DNA of 64,000 nt from Podospora pseudoanserina (Eukaryota; Ascomycota; Sordariomycetes; Sordariales; Podosporaceae), in contig NW_026946671.1 of NCBI RefSeq assembly GCF_035222485.1, positions 682,001 through 746,000 of the forward strand, in the 5' to 3' direction. Below the pieces are notes generated by a model. The model saw only the letters and a program-made list of their open reading frames with translations. It was not told the DNA's origin and did not search any database. How positions within the stretch are numbered: position 1 is the stretch's first letter; each line of letters begins with the position of its first letter. The translations under genes and the position numbers were made by a program. This document shows, one piece after another, positions 1 through 10,545 of the stretch.

Positions 1-2
1 TC

Positions 3-758
3 TCCCCCGAGACCGGAAAGATTGTGGATCGCTCGCTGCCTTCGCTCAAGCAAATGGTTCTCTGCTCGGCCACCATCCCTCGTCGCCTCGACAACTACTT
101 GGATGCCCATTTCCCCAACATCCAACGCATTGTCACTCCTAACCTCCATGCTATCCCCCGTCGAGTCCAACTCGGTGTGATTGATGTGTCCAAAGACCCA
201 TATAGAAACAACAAGCTTCTCGCCTGCGCCGATGCCATCTGGTCCATCGGCAAGGACGCCGCTTCTCACGACGGCCCTGGTGGTCCAGGTGAAATCGACG
301 TCAAGCGCATCATGGTCTTTGTCAACGAGCGTGACAGCACACAAGAGGTCACGGACTACCTCATCAGCAAGGGTATCGATGCGGTAGCGCTGCACAGAGA
401 CACGTCTGACCAGCGCCAGGCGGAGGCCCTCGCCACATTCACCAGCAACGAGCCCCTCAGGATTACCAAGGAGGAATCAGAGAAGAGGGCTCAGCTTGTC
501 AAGAGCAGGAGACATTTGCCCAACACCAAGGTGATTGTCGCCACGGATCTGGCGTCGAGAGGTATCGACACCCTGGCGGTGAGGCATGTGGTGCTGTATG
601 ATGTGCCGCACACCACGATCGATTTCATCCATCGCTTGGGCAGAGCGGGCCGAATGGGGAGGAGAGGAAGGGGTATCGTGCTGGTGGGGAAGAATGACAG
701 GAGAGATGTAGTGGCGGAGGTGAAGGAGAGCATGTATATGGGACAGGCCCTGATTTAG
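3..758 (+). CDS. MRH4: Mitochondrial DEAD-box RNA helicase MRH4, C-terminal part (5' end outside window)
   Basis: The frame is open from the left edge, so the start, Walker A and DEAD box lie outside the window. What remains is the end of RecA domain 1 with motif III (CSATIP) and RecA domain 2 with motif V ([11 protein letters not shown]) and motif VI ([11 protein letters not shown]). The substitution SATIP for the usual SATxP context, the [16 protein letters not shown] block and the C-terminal ending [12 protein letters not shown] point to the MRH4 family. These helicases act in the mitochondrial matrix on the large ribosomal subunit rRNA (family knowledge). The ORF starts at an in-frame GTG at 24, which is not a real start. 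The stop is TAG at 756-758. No intron is needed in the visible part. Family assignment is good; the exact orthologue is inferred. Confidence 0.85.
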   Translation, partial: SPETGKIVDRSLPSLKQMVLCSATIPRRLDNYLDAHFPNIQRIVTPNLHAIPRRVQLGVIDVSKDPYRNNKLLACADAIWSIGKDAASHDGPGGPGEIDVKRIMVFVNERDSTQEVTDYLISKGIDAVALHRDTSDQRQAEALATFTSNEPLRITKEESEKRAQLVKSRRHLPNTKVIVATDLASRGIDTLAVRHVVLYDVPHTTIDFIHRLGRAGRMGRRGRGIVLVGKNDRRDVVAEVKESMYMGQALI

Positions 759-1011
759 AAGGGTGTTTGCATGATGGGGACGTCGGAATGTACTTTGAAG
801 TGTATTATAGAGATACCTGCTGCATTAGATGGCGCTTTTATTTTGAGCATATCTTTCGGTCCTCTTTTGAACCAACGGTGCTGTCCAGCCAGCAAAACCC
901 GAACGGTATCCAACTTTTTTTCTTTTTCTTCATCAATCTCGTATACGGTCGTGATCGTAAATCATACCAAGTCGTGATTTTTCGTCCATCATGAGCAACC
1001 ACTTCCTCCTC

Positions 1012-2750
1012 CTAAAACTTCCCGACCTCCCACGTCCTAACCTTGCTCAGCGTCCTCTTCCTCATGGCCGTCATGATCTGCTGCTCCATTGCCTCGATCC
1101 CCTTCTCGATGTCTGCGTCTTCGGCTTCGTACTTTTTGTCTCGGCGCTTGTCCCATATCCTCCAGATCAGGACAATCAGCAGCGTCAATGGAACAGTAAT
1201 GACGAAATAAATCCATAAATCCGGGGACACGACCTGGTTCTCTCTTTCTTCGCCACCGCCACCGCTGGAGACGGGCCCGTTGTTGCGGGAGTGATTGTTG
1301 TTGTCGTTGAAGTCAAAGAATGTCATGCTGAACACCGAAGCGAGGTAGGTTGCCGGGAGGAATATCGCGCCAAGCAGGGAGAGGGTCTTCATCGAGGAGG
1401 AATCGCGTTTGGCGTTGTGGGCGAGGCGGCGCTGTTCCCCGGCCATCTTGAGGGAGAGCTTTGACTCTTTCTGGGCGATGATGTTGTAGAGCTGTTTGCA
1501 ACATCTCAGTCAGCAACCCCCCCCGAAACAACATCGCGATAAAACAGGGTGGTAACGAACCGCCGCCCTCTGAATCCCCAACCTCTCCAGCGTAGTATGA
1601 GCGTAGTTCTCGATCCCATTCAGCTTTGCCCGATAAAACTCCAACCTCGCCAGCATACTCCTGTGCACCTTTCCCGTCTCCCCTCCCACCCTATACCTAC
1701 CCCCCCCTCCATCACTGTCCATCATCCCATCCACAATCGCCCAAAACTCGCCCATCCCCTGTTTCATAACCCTCACAATCTCCAAATACGCCTGCGGCCT
1801 CTTCCACAGCACCTGCGAGTGACACTCGACCAGATCCCGGTTGATCTGGTCCAGATCAACCATGTTATCCTTTATATACTGCGCCTCCTCCTCCAAGACC
1901 TCATTCCTCATGCTAACCGCGTGCTCCAGCTTCCTCAACCACTCCCTCGCATCCCTCTGCTTCTGATCATTCTTTGCGCTCAAGTCATGAGACAGAACAA
2001 TGATCGGGAGCAGGAAAGGATGCAGAACCTGCCCGGCGCACTCCTTCAGATGCTTGATGGCAGTGACCATGTCGCTGCTCGGCGTTCCTTTGGCAAAACC
2101 GGTCGTGATGCCCGTGGAAAAGTCGTGCGACAGCATCAGCTCCCAGCCGCGGGTCAGGCCCTTTTTTCGGACGTCGCTTTTGCGGAAGATGAGCTGCAGG
2201 TTTGGCGGGGTGGAGGAAGAAGAAGGGTCGACGTCGGGGTCGAGGGCGCACCAGAAGAAGGGTCCCACGACCGAGGTCGATTCGATTCCTCGAAAGGGGA
2301 GCTTGAGGGCCCGGACCATGAGGGTGTAGTTTGAGTGCGAGAGGGAGATGTAGGAGGGGGTGAAGGTCTCGGGGTGTTTGGCGTTTTGCTGGAGGATGAG
2401 GCGGATACCGGAGAGGAGGGAGACGCCGGGTTTTAGTTTGGGGGGTGCGAAGGCGCCCTGGGTTTTATTGGGGTTAGTTAAGATCACGGCGGTGGTGATG
2501 GGGGCGAAGAGAAAAATTACCCGGCGATGGCAGAAGTTCCCAAATTCATCTGGTAGCTCGTCTAGTCGGAAGCGGTGTTCTTCTACCGTGCTGAGGGTTG
2601 GGTCCTGGTTTTCACATATCAGCTTTCAACGACCCTTCATGAGAGATTGAGAGGAAAACATACCGAGTAGTTGAAAATCTCCAGATAACTCGTCGCCTCC
2701 TGCGCAACCTTGCAGTCGGCGACATAGCTCTTGAACATGTAATCATCCAT
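1012..2750 (-). CDS. CorA-like divalent cation (Mg2+) transporter family protein
   Basis: Four exons: 2664-2750, 2521-2604, 1561-2457 and 1012-1491, separated by introns of 59, 63 and 69 bp that keep frame; the product is 515 residues. The start is the ATG at 2750 (MDDYMFKSYVADCKV). The N-terminal 400 residues are a soluble helical domain, with a long coiled region around EEEAQYIKDNMVDLDQINRDL. The C-terminus has two hydrophobic segments, LLGAIFLPATYLASVFSM and LWIYFVITVPLTLLIVLIW, the paired helices of the CorA superfamily. The GMN signature normally ending helix 1 is replaced by SMTFF, as in many divergent fungal members. The first donor is GTATGT, but the third is a weak GTTCGT. Likely a membrane transporter; ion and membrane are not shown by the sequence. 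Confidence 0.82.
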
Positions 2751-3259
2751 ATCTCGTCTTGTTTTTCTTCCTTTTCCTCTTCCTCACTTGCCGTCCTCCG
2801 TCCCCGTTTGTCCTCTATCGTTGTGTGTAGTAATGTTGACCGCTCTTCGTCTTATCCACTTCTTTTTTTTCCCCCCTCAACCAAAAAAACAACGTCAAAC
2901 TCCAAAAGAAAGTCGTGTCAGTCGTTCAAAAATTTATTACAAGTAAGAGTTCAGATAATCATTTTGATTAAAAAATAAAATAAACAAAAAGGTCGGGATA
3001 AGCACTTCTCCACCCCCCAGCAGCCACTCGACCCCATGTAATACCGACGGTGGCAGGCAAGCCAGGCCGCCAATATGCACCTCGAAGCACCTCACATAAC
3101 CAAGCTCAAGCTGCATCCAAGACAGACCGAACACTCTATCTGGGCAGCCAATCGGTAAACTGCCCAATCACCCCCTCTCACCTTTTCACCTCAATATTTT
3201 GTATTCCTCGCGATTCAGTGATGAGTGATGAGCTGTCCAACAACAACCCCTTGCTCCTC

Positions 3260-3290
3260 CCATCCCCATCCCATCCCCATCCCCATCCCC
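3260..3290. repeat. Imperfect CCATCC/CCCCAT microsatellite
   Basis: Tandem CATCCC and CATCCCC units over about 31 bp in non-coding DNA upstream of the CorA-like gene. Confidence 0.8.
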
Positions 3291-4310
3291 TGCCCTACCT
3301 ATCTACGGTTTCACAGACAAGCAACTTTAAGAGAGGCTCCATGTTGTGTCCGATGCGGGGCCGCAAACCACCAAAAAATCGGAGGTGGCTGTGGTGGATT
3401 GGTCGGAAAAGGCAACACTATACCTTTTTCAATTCAATCTTATCAAACCGTACATACACCGGCATCTGTTATGCATCATCTTCTCGACGCCGCTGCGTTC
3501 CATGATGATGTAGGCGATCGTTGGGAGGGGTGTGGGGGCACACCTCCTTCTCTTTCGCTGGGTTTCTGTTTCCTCTCAAGGTGTGAACATCTTCACTTTT
3601 GAAGTAGAAAGAAGCTTCCCCAACCCCCGCACCCCTGTCCTCCAGCCCCCATAATCAACCCCAAACCATTTAGCTCCCGCTTTCATGACTTAACAGGGGT
3701 CATATTCCTTCCTTCAACCATCAAACCCTCTCGATTTACAATTGTCGGAGGCTGGCATCACCCTCTCACCCTCGCACTCCAATCTCACTCTCACTCTCAC
3801 TTCCGACTTCACATAACACACTTCAAATAATTTGATTCAACCCTCCATTCAACCCTCAGCCTTTCAAAACAGGCCGTGATCTCCCTCCCCCCACTACATC
3901 ATCCCTAACACTATCCAGGAAACCCCCTTTTTTTTTTTTTTGCATAACCATCCTTCACTCCCTACCCCCCAAACTGCAATACACTTATAACCCTACCCTC
4001 ATTCTTACAAACCATCCATCCCATTCTCAATTATTACCTTTTTCACACACAGCCGCGCACCCCCGCCTCTTCCCATAGTAAAACCAACCCCCTTCCATCC
4101 CCTTCCACATTTTCCTTGTATCAAAAACAACAAAAACCACCCCCCCTCTCACCCTAATCCATCTCAAATGCAACCCAAATCCACAAAGCCCAAATCGCTC
4201 CGGTCGACAAAAGGAGAAAAAAAAAGAAACCAGTAGATCTTTCCGTTTCGCCCTACTCTGCGTATGTGTGTCCATCTCATGCAGCCGCCTGCACCTCTTT
4301 TGTGTCCCCT

Positions 4311-4341
<31 letters not shown>

Positions 4342-4342
4342 C
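4311..4342. repeat. (GT)11(GC)5 alternating purine-pyrimidine tract
   Basis: Eleven GT units followed without a break by five GC units give 32 bp of strict purine-pyrimidine alternation. It lies 73 bp beyond the stop codon of the kinase gene, probably in its 3' UTR or terminator region. Confidence 0.9.
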
Positions 4343-4414
4343 TATTGTGTACCAAGTATACAAAAATCCCACTTCCACCATTTAAACCATTCCCCAAAAA
4401 AATCTAGAACACAT

Positions 4415-5619
4415 CTAGAAATCCGGGAACAAAGACCCATGTCTACATCATCATCATCATCATTAGCACTCATCTCTCTCATTCAGGACGAAAAACTTAC
4501 GGATCAGGCCCCGTCTGCCCATACTTCTCCTGCTCCTCCGCATACCGATCAAACTGGCTCGCATCCCCCGCCCCCGGCTTCACCGGAGGCGAGTACGGCG
4601 CGTCAATGTCCTTCCTGGCCAGCCTGTCCCACGTCACCTCTTGAAACCAAATGTGGTTCTTCACGTCCTGCGACCCCTGGTACAAGTTGCCCAGCCGCTT
4701 GCTAAGGTCCGGCGTGATCAGCCGTTCCAAGAGGTCTTGCGCGTCCGGGTTCAGGTAGGCCGGGTACTTGATCCTGCCCTTGAGGATGTTTTCGTATATC
4801 TTCATGGGAGAGCCGCTGTCCCAAAATGGAGTATACCCGCAGAGCATCTCGTAAATCAAGATCCCCAGCGACCACCAGTCAACAGACTTGTTGTACCCCT
4901 TGTTGCTGACAACCTCCGGAGCAAGGTAGTCGGGCGTCCCGCACAACGTCCACGTCTTGTCCGGCACGCGCTTGGCAAATCCAAAGTCTGTAATCTTGAT
5001 GTGCCCATGGCGGTCCAGCAAAAGGTTTTCGGGCTTCAAATCCCGGTAGATAATGTTGCGAGCGTGCAGGTACTCGAGTGCCAGCGTCACTTCGGCCGCA
5101 TAAAACTTGGCCACGGGGTTTGGGAAACGCTGCCAACAGTCAACATCCAAACCAGCCTCAACCCCTTTTCAGCTCAAAAACTTACCCCTGATTTTCTCAG
5201 CAGAGAAAATAACTCTCCTCCTTCCACAAAGTCCATCACCATGTACAGATTCTTTGAATCTTGAAAAGTACCCCAAAGCGTGATCAAGAACGGGTGCTTG
5301 ACCTCGGCCAGCATTTTTCTTTCGTCATTGGTGTGCTCGATTTGCTTCATCTTGACCACTTGCTGCTTCTTCAGCACCTTGACGGCATAAAACCGTTGGT
5401 TATGGCGTGACTGCACCAGGTGGACTCGGCCGAAACTGCCAGTTCCCAGGGTCCGCCTAAAATCAAAGTCGTTCAAAGAATACTTTCCCTTGGTGACGCG
5501 TGGTTGTTCTGCCGTGTTTTGTTGCACTTGTTGTACTTGCTGTTGTGGTTGCTGCTGGGGCAGTGGCTGGTGTGGCTGTTGTTGGTGAAGCATACCATGC
5601 TGCTGCTGTTGCTGCGGAT

Positions 5620-5650
<31 letters not shown>

Positions 5651-6130
5651 AGGTTGCTGTGGCAATGGCAACTGCTGCTGCCCGGGCATTCCTGTGCTGG
5701 GTGGATGTGTGGTGTACTGAGGAGCGGGAGCTCCCATATGCTGTTGGTACCCACCAGCCGGTCCATCATGCTGTTGTGGGTAGTTTATGAGATTCGAGAT
5801 GCGTGGGATGTTTTGATGGTTCTCGGTCCCTGGTGAAGGTGTATGCTGGGGAGCAGAGAAGCCCTGTGTGTGTAGGTTGTTGGTGTTCATGGTGACTGGC
5901 GGTTCGGCCGACGCTTCGGCCGGCCCTGGGTGTGCGGTGGCAGTGGAAGCAGGTTGTGATGACGCAGCCACCGGTTGCGAAGGCGCAAGCGGCAGGGTAG
6001 GGTGCTCGAGGCTCTTGGCTGTGGTGGGTGTCACAGGGCTCGCGGGGTTGCTGTGCGTTGAAGAGTCCTGGTTGCCCTCTTTGGTCCGCTTCTTCTTGAG
6101 GAGGTTACCGATGGCCTCACCTAGAGGCAT
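4415..6130 (-). CDS. pkac-1: cAMP-dependent protein kinase (PKA) catalytic subunit
   Basis: Three exons: 5186-6130, 4501-5129 and a 28-nt last exon 4415-4442; introns are 56 and 58 bp; the product is 533 residues. The start is the ATG at 6130 ([14 protein letters not shown]), the first in-frame ATG of an open stretch that runs further upstream without one. The N-terminal 205 residues are low-complexity Pro/Gln-rich with ten consecutive CAA codons. The kinase domain follows: glycine loop GTGSFGRV, lysine in AVKVLKK, catalytic [11 protein letters not shown], activation-loop [14 protein letters not shown], and the AGC tail. The last exon supplies the hydrophobic motif LFPDF at the very C-terminus, needed for AGC kinase folding (family knowledge). 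It phosphorylates Ser/Thr in RRxS contexts when cAMP releases the regulatory subunit, governing growth and development in fungi. Assignment is secure; which of the two usual fungal paralogues is inferred from the long Gln-rich N-terminus. Confidence 0.95.
5621..5650 (-). repeat. (CAA)10 polyglutamine codon tract in PKA catalytic gene
   Basis: On the plus strand TTG is repeated ten times without interruption; on the coding strand these are ten CAA codons. Longer, mixed CAA/CAG glutamine stretches flank it on both sides. Confidence 0.95.
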
Positions 6131-8539
6131 CAAGAACGTTCTGCAACGAGGCCAGGCCAGCAGGGGCCTTTGGACTGTCTGATTGGGGCAGAGCAACGAC
6201 GGGGTGCTGGGAGAGAGCAAAACACCAAGAGGCTGTAGCTGCGACGCAATCAAATGGCGAGCCAATAAGCAATCGGTGTTCGTTCGGAGGGGGTTTGTTC
6301 GGCGGTCGGTCGGCGACGTGACACCGAGTTTCAAGCAGGGAAACCGAAGAGTGGGAAGCTTGCTCCGATGCGGTCCGGGCAAACTGCAGAATCGGAATCG
6401 CGCGCCGTTAAAAAGGGGAGCAGCCTGCACCAAAAAGCTTCAATTGTTAGTTTAAAATAGGAGAAGGCCCAAAATCAACAAACGGCCGAAATTGTAGGCC
6501 TAAGAAATTGTTGTGACGAAAGCTGGCTTTGGTGGGGACAGGAGATGGATCCGGACGGACACCCCGTGCAATGTGATGATATTGCTGCACCACCAACTAT
6601 GTGCTCGCAGCCAAGCATCGCAGCCCAGCACAAAGAAAAACGTCACTGGAACCGGGCCTTGTGTGGTTGAGATGTCGAGGAGGAGGAGGAGGAGAAACTC
6701 ACCTTACCCTTGACTAGATCCCTTATGGGATTGCTTTTTTTCCTTCGAGGCTTTTTGCTAACCAGACGATGGCGGGGCCCGTCAACGGTTTATTTGAAGC
6801 TGTCACTCGAGCGGCGGCAGCTCTGCTTCTCGTCTAGTTGCAATGGCCTAACAGCGCACGGTGTAGAGTGAGCGACTCAACAATTGCAGCCGTTCAATTC
6901 CGGAAACAGATGCCACACAGAGCTAGGGACTCGAGCAACAGGCCGAGCGACGCCTTCAATGGGGGGGTAGAGGAGGGGGCGGCTGATGTGGGAAGGGAGG
7001 AGAGGGGGGAGAGAGGCGAAGGAGGGGGAGCTGCTTAAAGAAGAAGCCAACAATAACGGCTACGTGTGTAGTATCTGAATCCGTGTCTGTGCGCGGATAT
7101 AGGAAGTTGATATCTCCAAAGAGTGTAGAACTAATGGTCGATAGGTGTCGGACTGGAAGAGAAGAGGAGAGTCCAGGATTCTAGGATTCTAGGTGTGTGG
7201 TGACGGGAGGAGAATTCCATCATTGAGTGATTGTCCATTCTGTCTGCTCCTGGCTGTCTGTCTGTCTGTCTGTCTGTTGGAGGGATGAGTGGACCCACGC
7301 ACCACATCGCTCGTTCCTCCTTGTCCCTCTGGGCAGCCCAGTAAGGAGCTGGCACCTGGGGTTTGAAAGGCTGCTGAGTGGTTCTTGCAAAAAGACTGCG
7401 CCGTCGCTTGCTGAGAACGTCACGGTAGCGTGTGGTGTCCAGTGTAAGGTACGGGGCAGCCAAGTGGTAGCCGAGCCCTCTTTTTCTTTGTCCCAGTTCC
7501 CAACACGGCCATGCCATAGGAGAAAGACAACTTACCACCCCTCCACCCTCCCCCTTTTCTCTCTGATGGGAGGTTATACCTAACCCCGCGCCTGAACCAA
7601 AGCCCCATGTCAGTTTCTCTCACAGTAGCTTTTATATCTTGGCACTTGATACAGTACCTTGTACCCGCATTCTGCATTTGGTATTCAACGTGAAGCTGAA
7701 GTGAAGCATCTCCTTTTGCAGCTTGACGTGTCTCGCCTTGTGATGGCGGGGCACAGCAAGCACAGGGATTGGCCTGGTTGGCGTCTTCAGCTGCTCCCTG
7801 TCAAAGCATCGTCATCGCGCAATTAACACCACATCCCCGCTCTTATCCTAGCTTCGGGCCTGAATTCGTGGGCGTGTCGTCGCTGGTGTCTAAACTTGTT
7901 AAAGATCCGCGGTGGGGCTTCAACGAGCCATATGAAAACACGGGTTAAATGGTCCGATGGAGTTGAAATGAATACGGAGTTCACCCCCTGTTTAAAGTTC
8001 TGCTTCCTCTCAAGGGAGTGCACATGTCAAGAAATACACATGGAAACCTATGCGCCTTCCCACCCAATTCAAGTCCTACAGCGACTCGCTCGACCTCACC
8101 GGCGCACTAAGTATACGAGCACCTAGTCGGGGGGTCTTGAAAAGGGGCATCCCGTCTTGGACTAGAACCTCCATAACTGTCTTGTGGTTTCAGCACCGAA
8201 AAACTGCTGTGTTCGCTGGACATCCATTGAAACCCTATTAAAAAAAAAACAAAGACATGACCCATACACATGGCAACCATCCCGCATTCGCTTTTGCCCT
8301 TTCCCGCCCACCCCCAAGCAACACGTTTAGATCCCGTGTGTAGACACGACCATCTTGGCTTATCCCTACTTCACCCAATTCGGCGATAAATATGAGAAAG
8401 GAGCCACCAGCGCACTCCGTCCCTTCCGATGAGTTCGTCTTCTTCTGATACCCGTTTCAAGGTCGAGCTTCCCTGCATCACCATCTTCCCCATGCCGTTC
8501 CGTGGCTGCTGATGTCAATTGCTCTGCTCTACCCATCCA
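6131..8539. other. Intergenic: long upstream region of PKA gene and 3' region of lectin gene
   Basis: About 2.4 kb with no supported gene. The frame upstream of the kinase start stays open to about 6433 but lacks an ATG, so it is probably 5' UTR. A (CTGT)6 microsatellite lies at 7254-7277. Short ORFs on both strands show no recognisable domain. The span probably holds the kinase promoter plus the lectin 3' UTR. Confidence 0.55.
7254..7277. repeat. (CTGT)6 tetranucleotide microsatellite
   Basis: Six uninterrupted CTGT units, 24 bp, in the region upstream of the PKA catalytic gene. Confidence 0.92.
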
Positions 8540-9701
8540 CTAAAACCGGTGGCTCCTCTGGTTCTTGGCCCTGTACGCAGTAAACCCAACATACGCACCA
8601 CCCAGCACCGCAAAAAAGAAGAAAATCTTCATAAAGAACCAAGTCCAGCTGCTACCCCCCTCCTGTCCGCCATAAGACTTCTTGCCCCCCTTGTTGCTCC
8701 CAGGAGTAGACTTGCCCGCGTTCGGCTGGGACGTATACAGATTCTTCGCATTGATCGAAATGATGTCGTGATTATCGCTCAGCTCGCCCGTCTCGGCGCT
8801 GAAGCCCAGGTACGCCACCTGGGGAATCGTGGGGGGAGTGTTCGTCTCAAAGCACATGGTCCACTCGCCCTCGCTCTTGTACTGCAGCTCCAGCTTGAGG
8901 TACTTATCCTGGAAGTACGTCAGGCGAAGCTTGGTGGGAACGGTGGCGTGTCTGATGCCCCTGGCCGAGCAGCCGGCAAACTCGGTGCTCTTTCCGTCCG
9001 TGTCCTTGTCGTACGAGGTGTGGCCGTCGCCAACCATGGCCATGACGTAGGGGAACACGACGCCGGGGCGGTTGTTCTTGTACGTGTCGAAAAAGATACC
9101 GAGACCCTCAAACTTGTCGGCGGCGCCAAAGACGGGGCCCATCTTGCCGCGCTCTCGTGTGAGCCACATGGCGAACCCGTCGCCGTAGAGCTGGCCCTTG
9201 CCGTGGATCTTGAATTCCACCTCGATTTCCCAGTTTGTGGCGGTCAATGGCACTCTGCTAAAGAGCCATCCCATCTGCGAGGGATGGTCCGAGGTCAGGC
9301 GGATGTACCTGCGCATCAACGATCAGCATTTCTTCTTGGATAGCCTTCAAGACTCGAGGGGGGATTTACTGGTCGGTACGGATAATCGTGTCCCCTCCAA
9401 AGTCATACCACCGACTTTGCATGTCACTGTCAAGATAGGGCTATCATTGTTCGTCGTCAGTCATATATTTTCCCATCGACCATGCGATCGGGCTTGAATT
9501 TCGAGCATGCGCACCTGCACGAGTGTGTGTGTCCTCAACTGTAACTCCTGTTAGCTCTAACTGATCCCTCGACGAAACCAGCATCTCCCAGCAAGTGGCT
9601 CAGCATACCCCTATGCTCTTGACATCCCCCTCGTCATTCTGGCCGGCGGCCCAAGCAGACGCAGCCAGCCACAGGGCTGACAGGGTCGACTTAAACAGCA
9701 T
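8540..9701 (-). CDS. L-type lectin, ER-Golgi cargo receptor (VIP36/ERGIC-53/Emp47-like)
   Basis: Four exons: 9609-9701, a 24-nt exon 9515-9538, 9370-9440 and 8540-9308; introns join in frame and give 318 residues. The N-terminus MLFKSTLSALWLAASAWAAG is a signal peptide. The luminal lectin domain follows, with DMQSRWYDFGGDTIIRTDQ, the GDGFAMWLTRE motif and FDTYKN, which provide calcium and glycan ligands in the family. A Ser/Gly/Lys-rich stalk leads to one membrane helix (WTWFFMKIFFFFAVLGGAYV) and a short cytosolic tail ending RSHRF. The C-terminal aromatic resembles ER-exit signals of this family. It is expected to cycle between ER and Golgi, binding high-mannose glycoproteins. The family is certain; the exact fungal orthologue is not. 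Confidence 0.93.
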
Positions 9702-10545
9702 TGTGGTTGTCGCCAATGGGCAGGTCTGTGTTCGTAGAGTTGGTGTGCCGGTCGGCAGCAGTGTGCGCGTCGTGTGTCAAGAATCGAGGTGCAGGCCGAG
9801 AAGGAAAATCGCGGTGGGTGATGTCAAGATTCGCAGTGTGGTGGTCGTGTGTGGCGTAGTAGAGTAGTTGTCGAAAAAAATAAGGGTAGCTTGACCGAGG
9901 CCAGGTGTACAGAAAGATGCAGTGGTGAGAAAAAAGAAAGAGGCAGATAATGATTGTCGTGGTCGTTCGTTCGTCCGGTACAGCGCAACTTCAGCCGAGT
10001 GTTACTTCTTTGCCCCCGGCTGTCGTCGGATTGGATGTCTTCGACTCCCGTTGGAAAATGGCACCTGGTGTTTGGACTTCGTAGTGAGCTGGCCTTTTGG
10101 ACGCTGCGGGCTGCCTGGGTTCGGGTCTTTGGGGGCTGGGGAGCTACCCCTGTTGGGCGACGAGTGGAGCCGCTTCAGCCTCGAAATGCACGCTTGGGTC
10201 AGCTGGCCAATAAATCACGTTGATTACGCAGAAGATATGGAAATATTTTGTACAGATTTGTCGCCTCCAGATGCTACCTACGATAGGGGCTTGATGATTG
10301 AGTGGACTTGAAATTGATATATGTACCTTCTACAAAAGCGAGACGCCATAAAGGCTAGTTGAGAGACTGAGAAATTAGTCCAAATGTCTCGGGGAAATAA
10401 CAACATGGCCTTGTCCACTGTTCCCTCAAAACCTGGATTGGTGATACAGCTCAAGTTCCGATTGATGCCGTACCAGACCGTAGCATATATATATCCCTGA
10501 ACAGTCCCATCATCTCTCGACGCCATCCTACCCCCTATCTTCCCC
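9702..10545. other. Intergenic: lectin promoter and 3' region of the NLR-like gene
   Basis: About 840 bp. I see no supported gene. Plus-strand ORFs of 129 and 89 residues here have no recognisable domain and no sign of splicing partners. Confidence 0.6.

Larger units (their letters stand above)
2751..4414. other. Intergenic: promoter of CorA-like gene and 3' region of PKA catalytic gene
   Basis: About 1.66 kb with no credible coding sequence. Short ORFs here have low-complexity C/T-rich translations. It holds pyrimidine-rich tracts, a CCATCC-type repeat at 3260-3290, a T tract near 3930 and the (GT)n(GC)n tract at 4311-4342. The half near 2751 should contain the promoter and leader of the CorA-like gene. 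The half near 4414 should contain the 3' UTR of the kinase gene. Confidence 0.6.

Noticed and set aside
1549-2334. 261-residue ORF antisense to the CorA-like gene
   Set aside because: Low-complexity His/Pro/Leu translation with no domain; it mirrors a well-supported coding exon on the other strand.
6131-6433. N-terminal extension of the PKA catalytic subunit
   Set aside because: The frame is open but starts at TTG and contains no ATG before 6130.
8519-9343. 274-residue ORF antisense to the lectin gene
   Set aside because: Opposite strand encodes a complete conserved lectin domain; the antisense frame is open because of GC-rich third positions.
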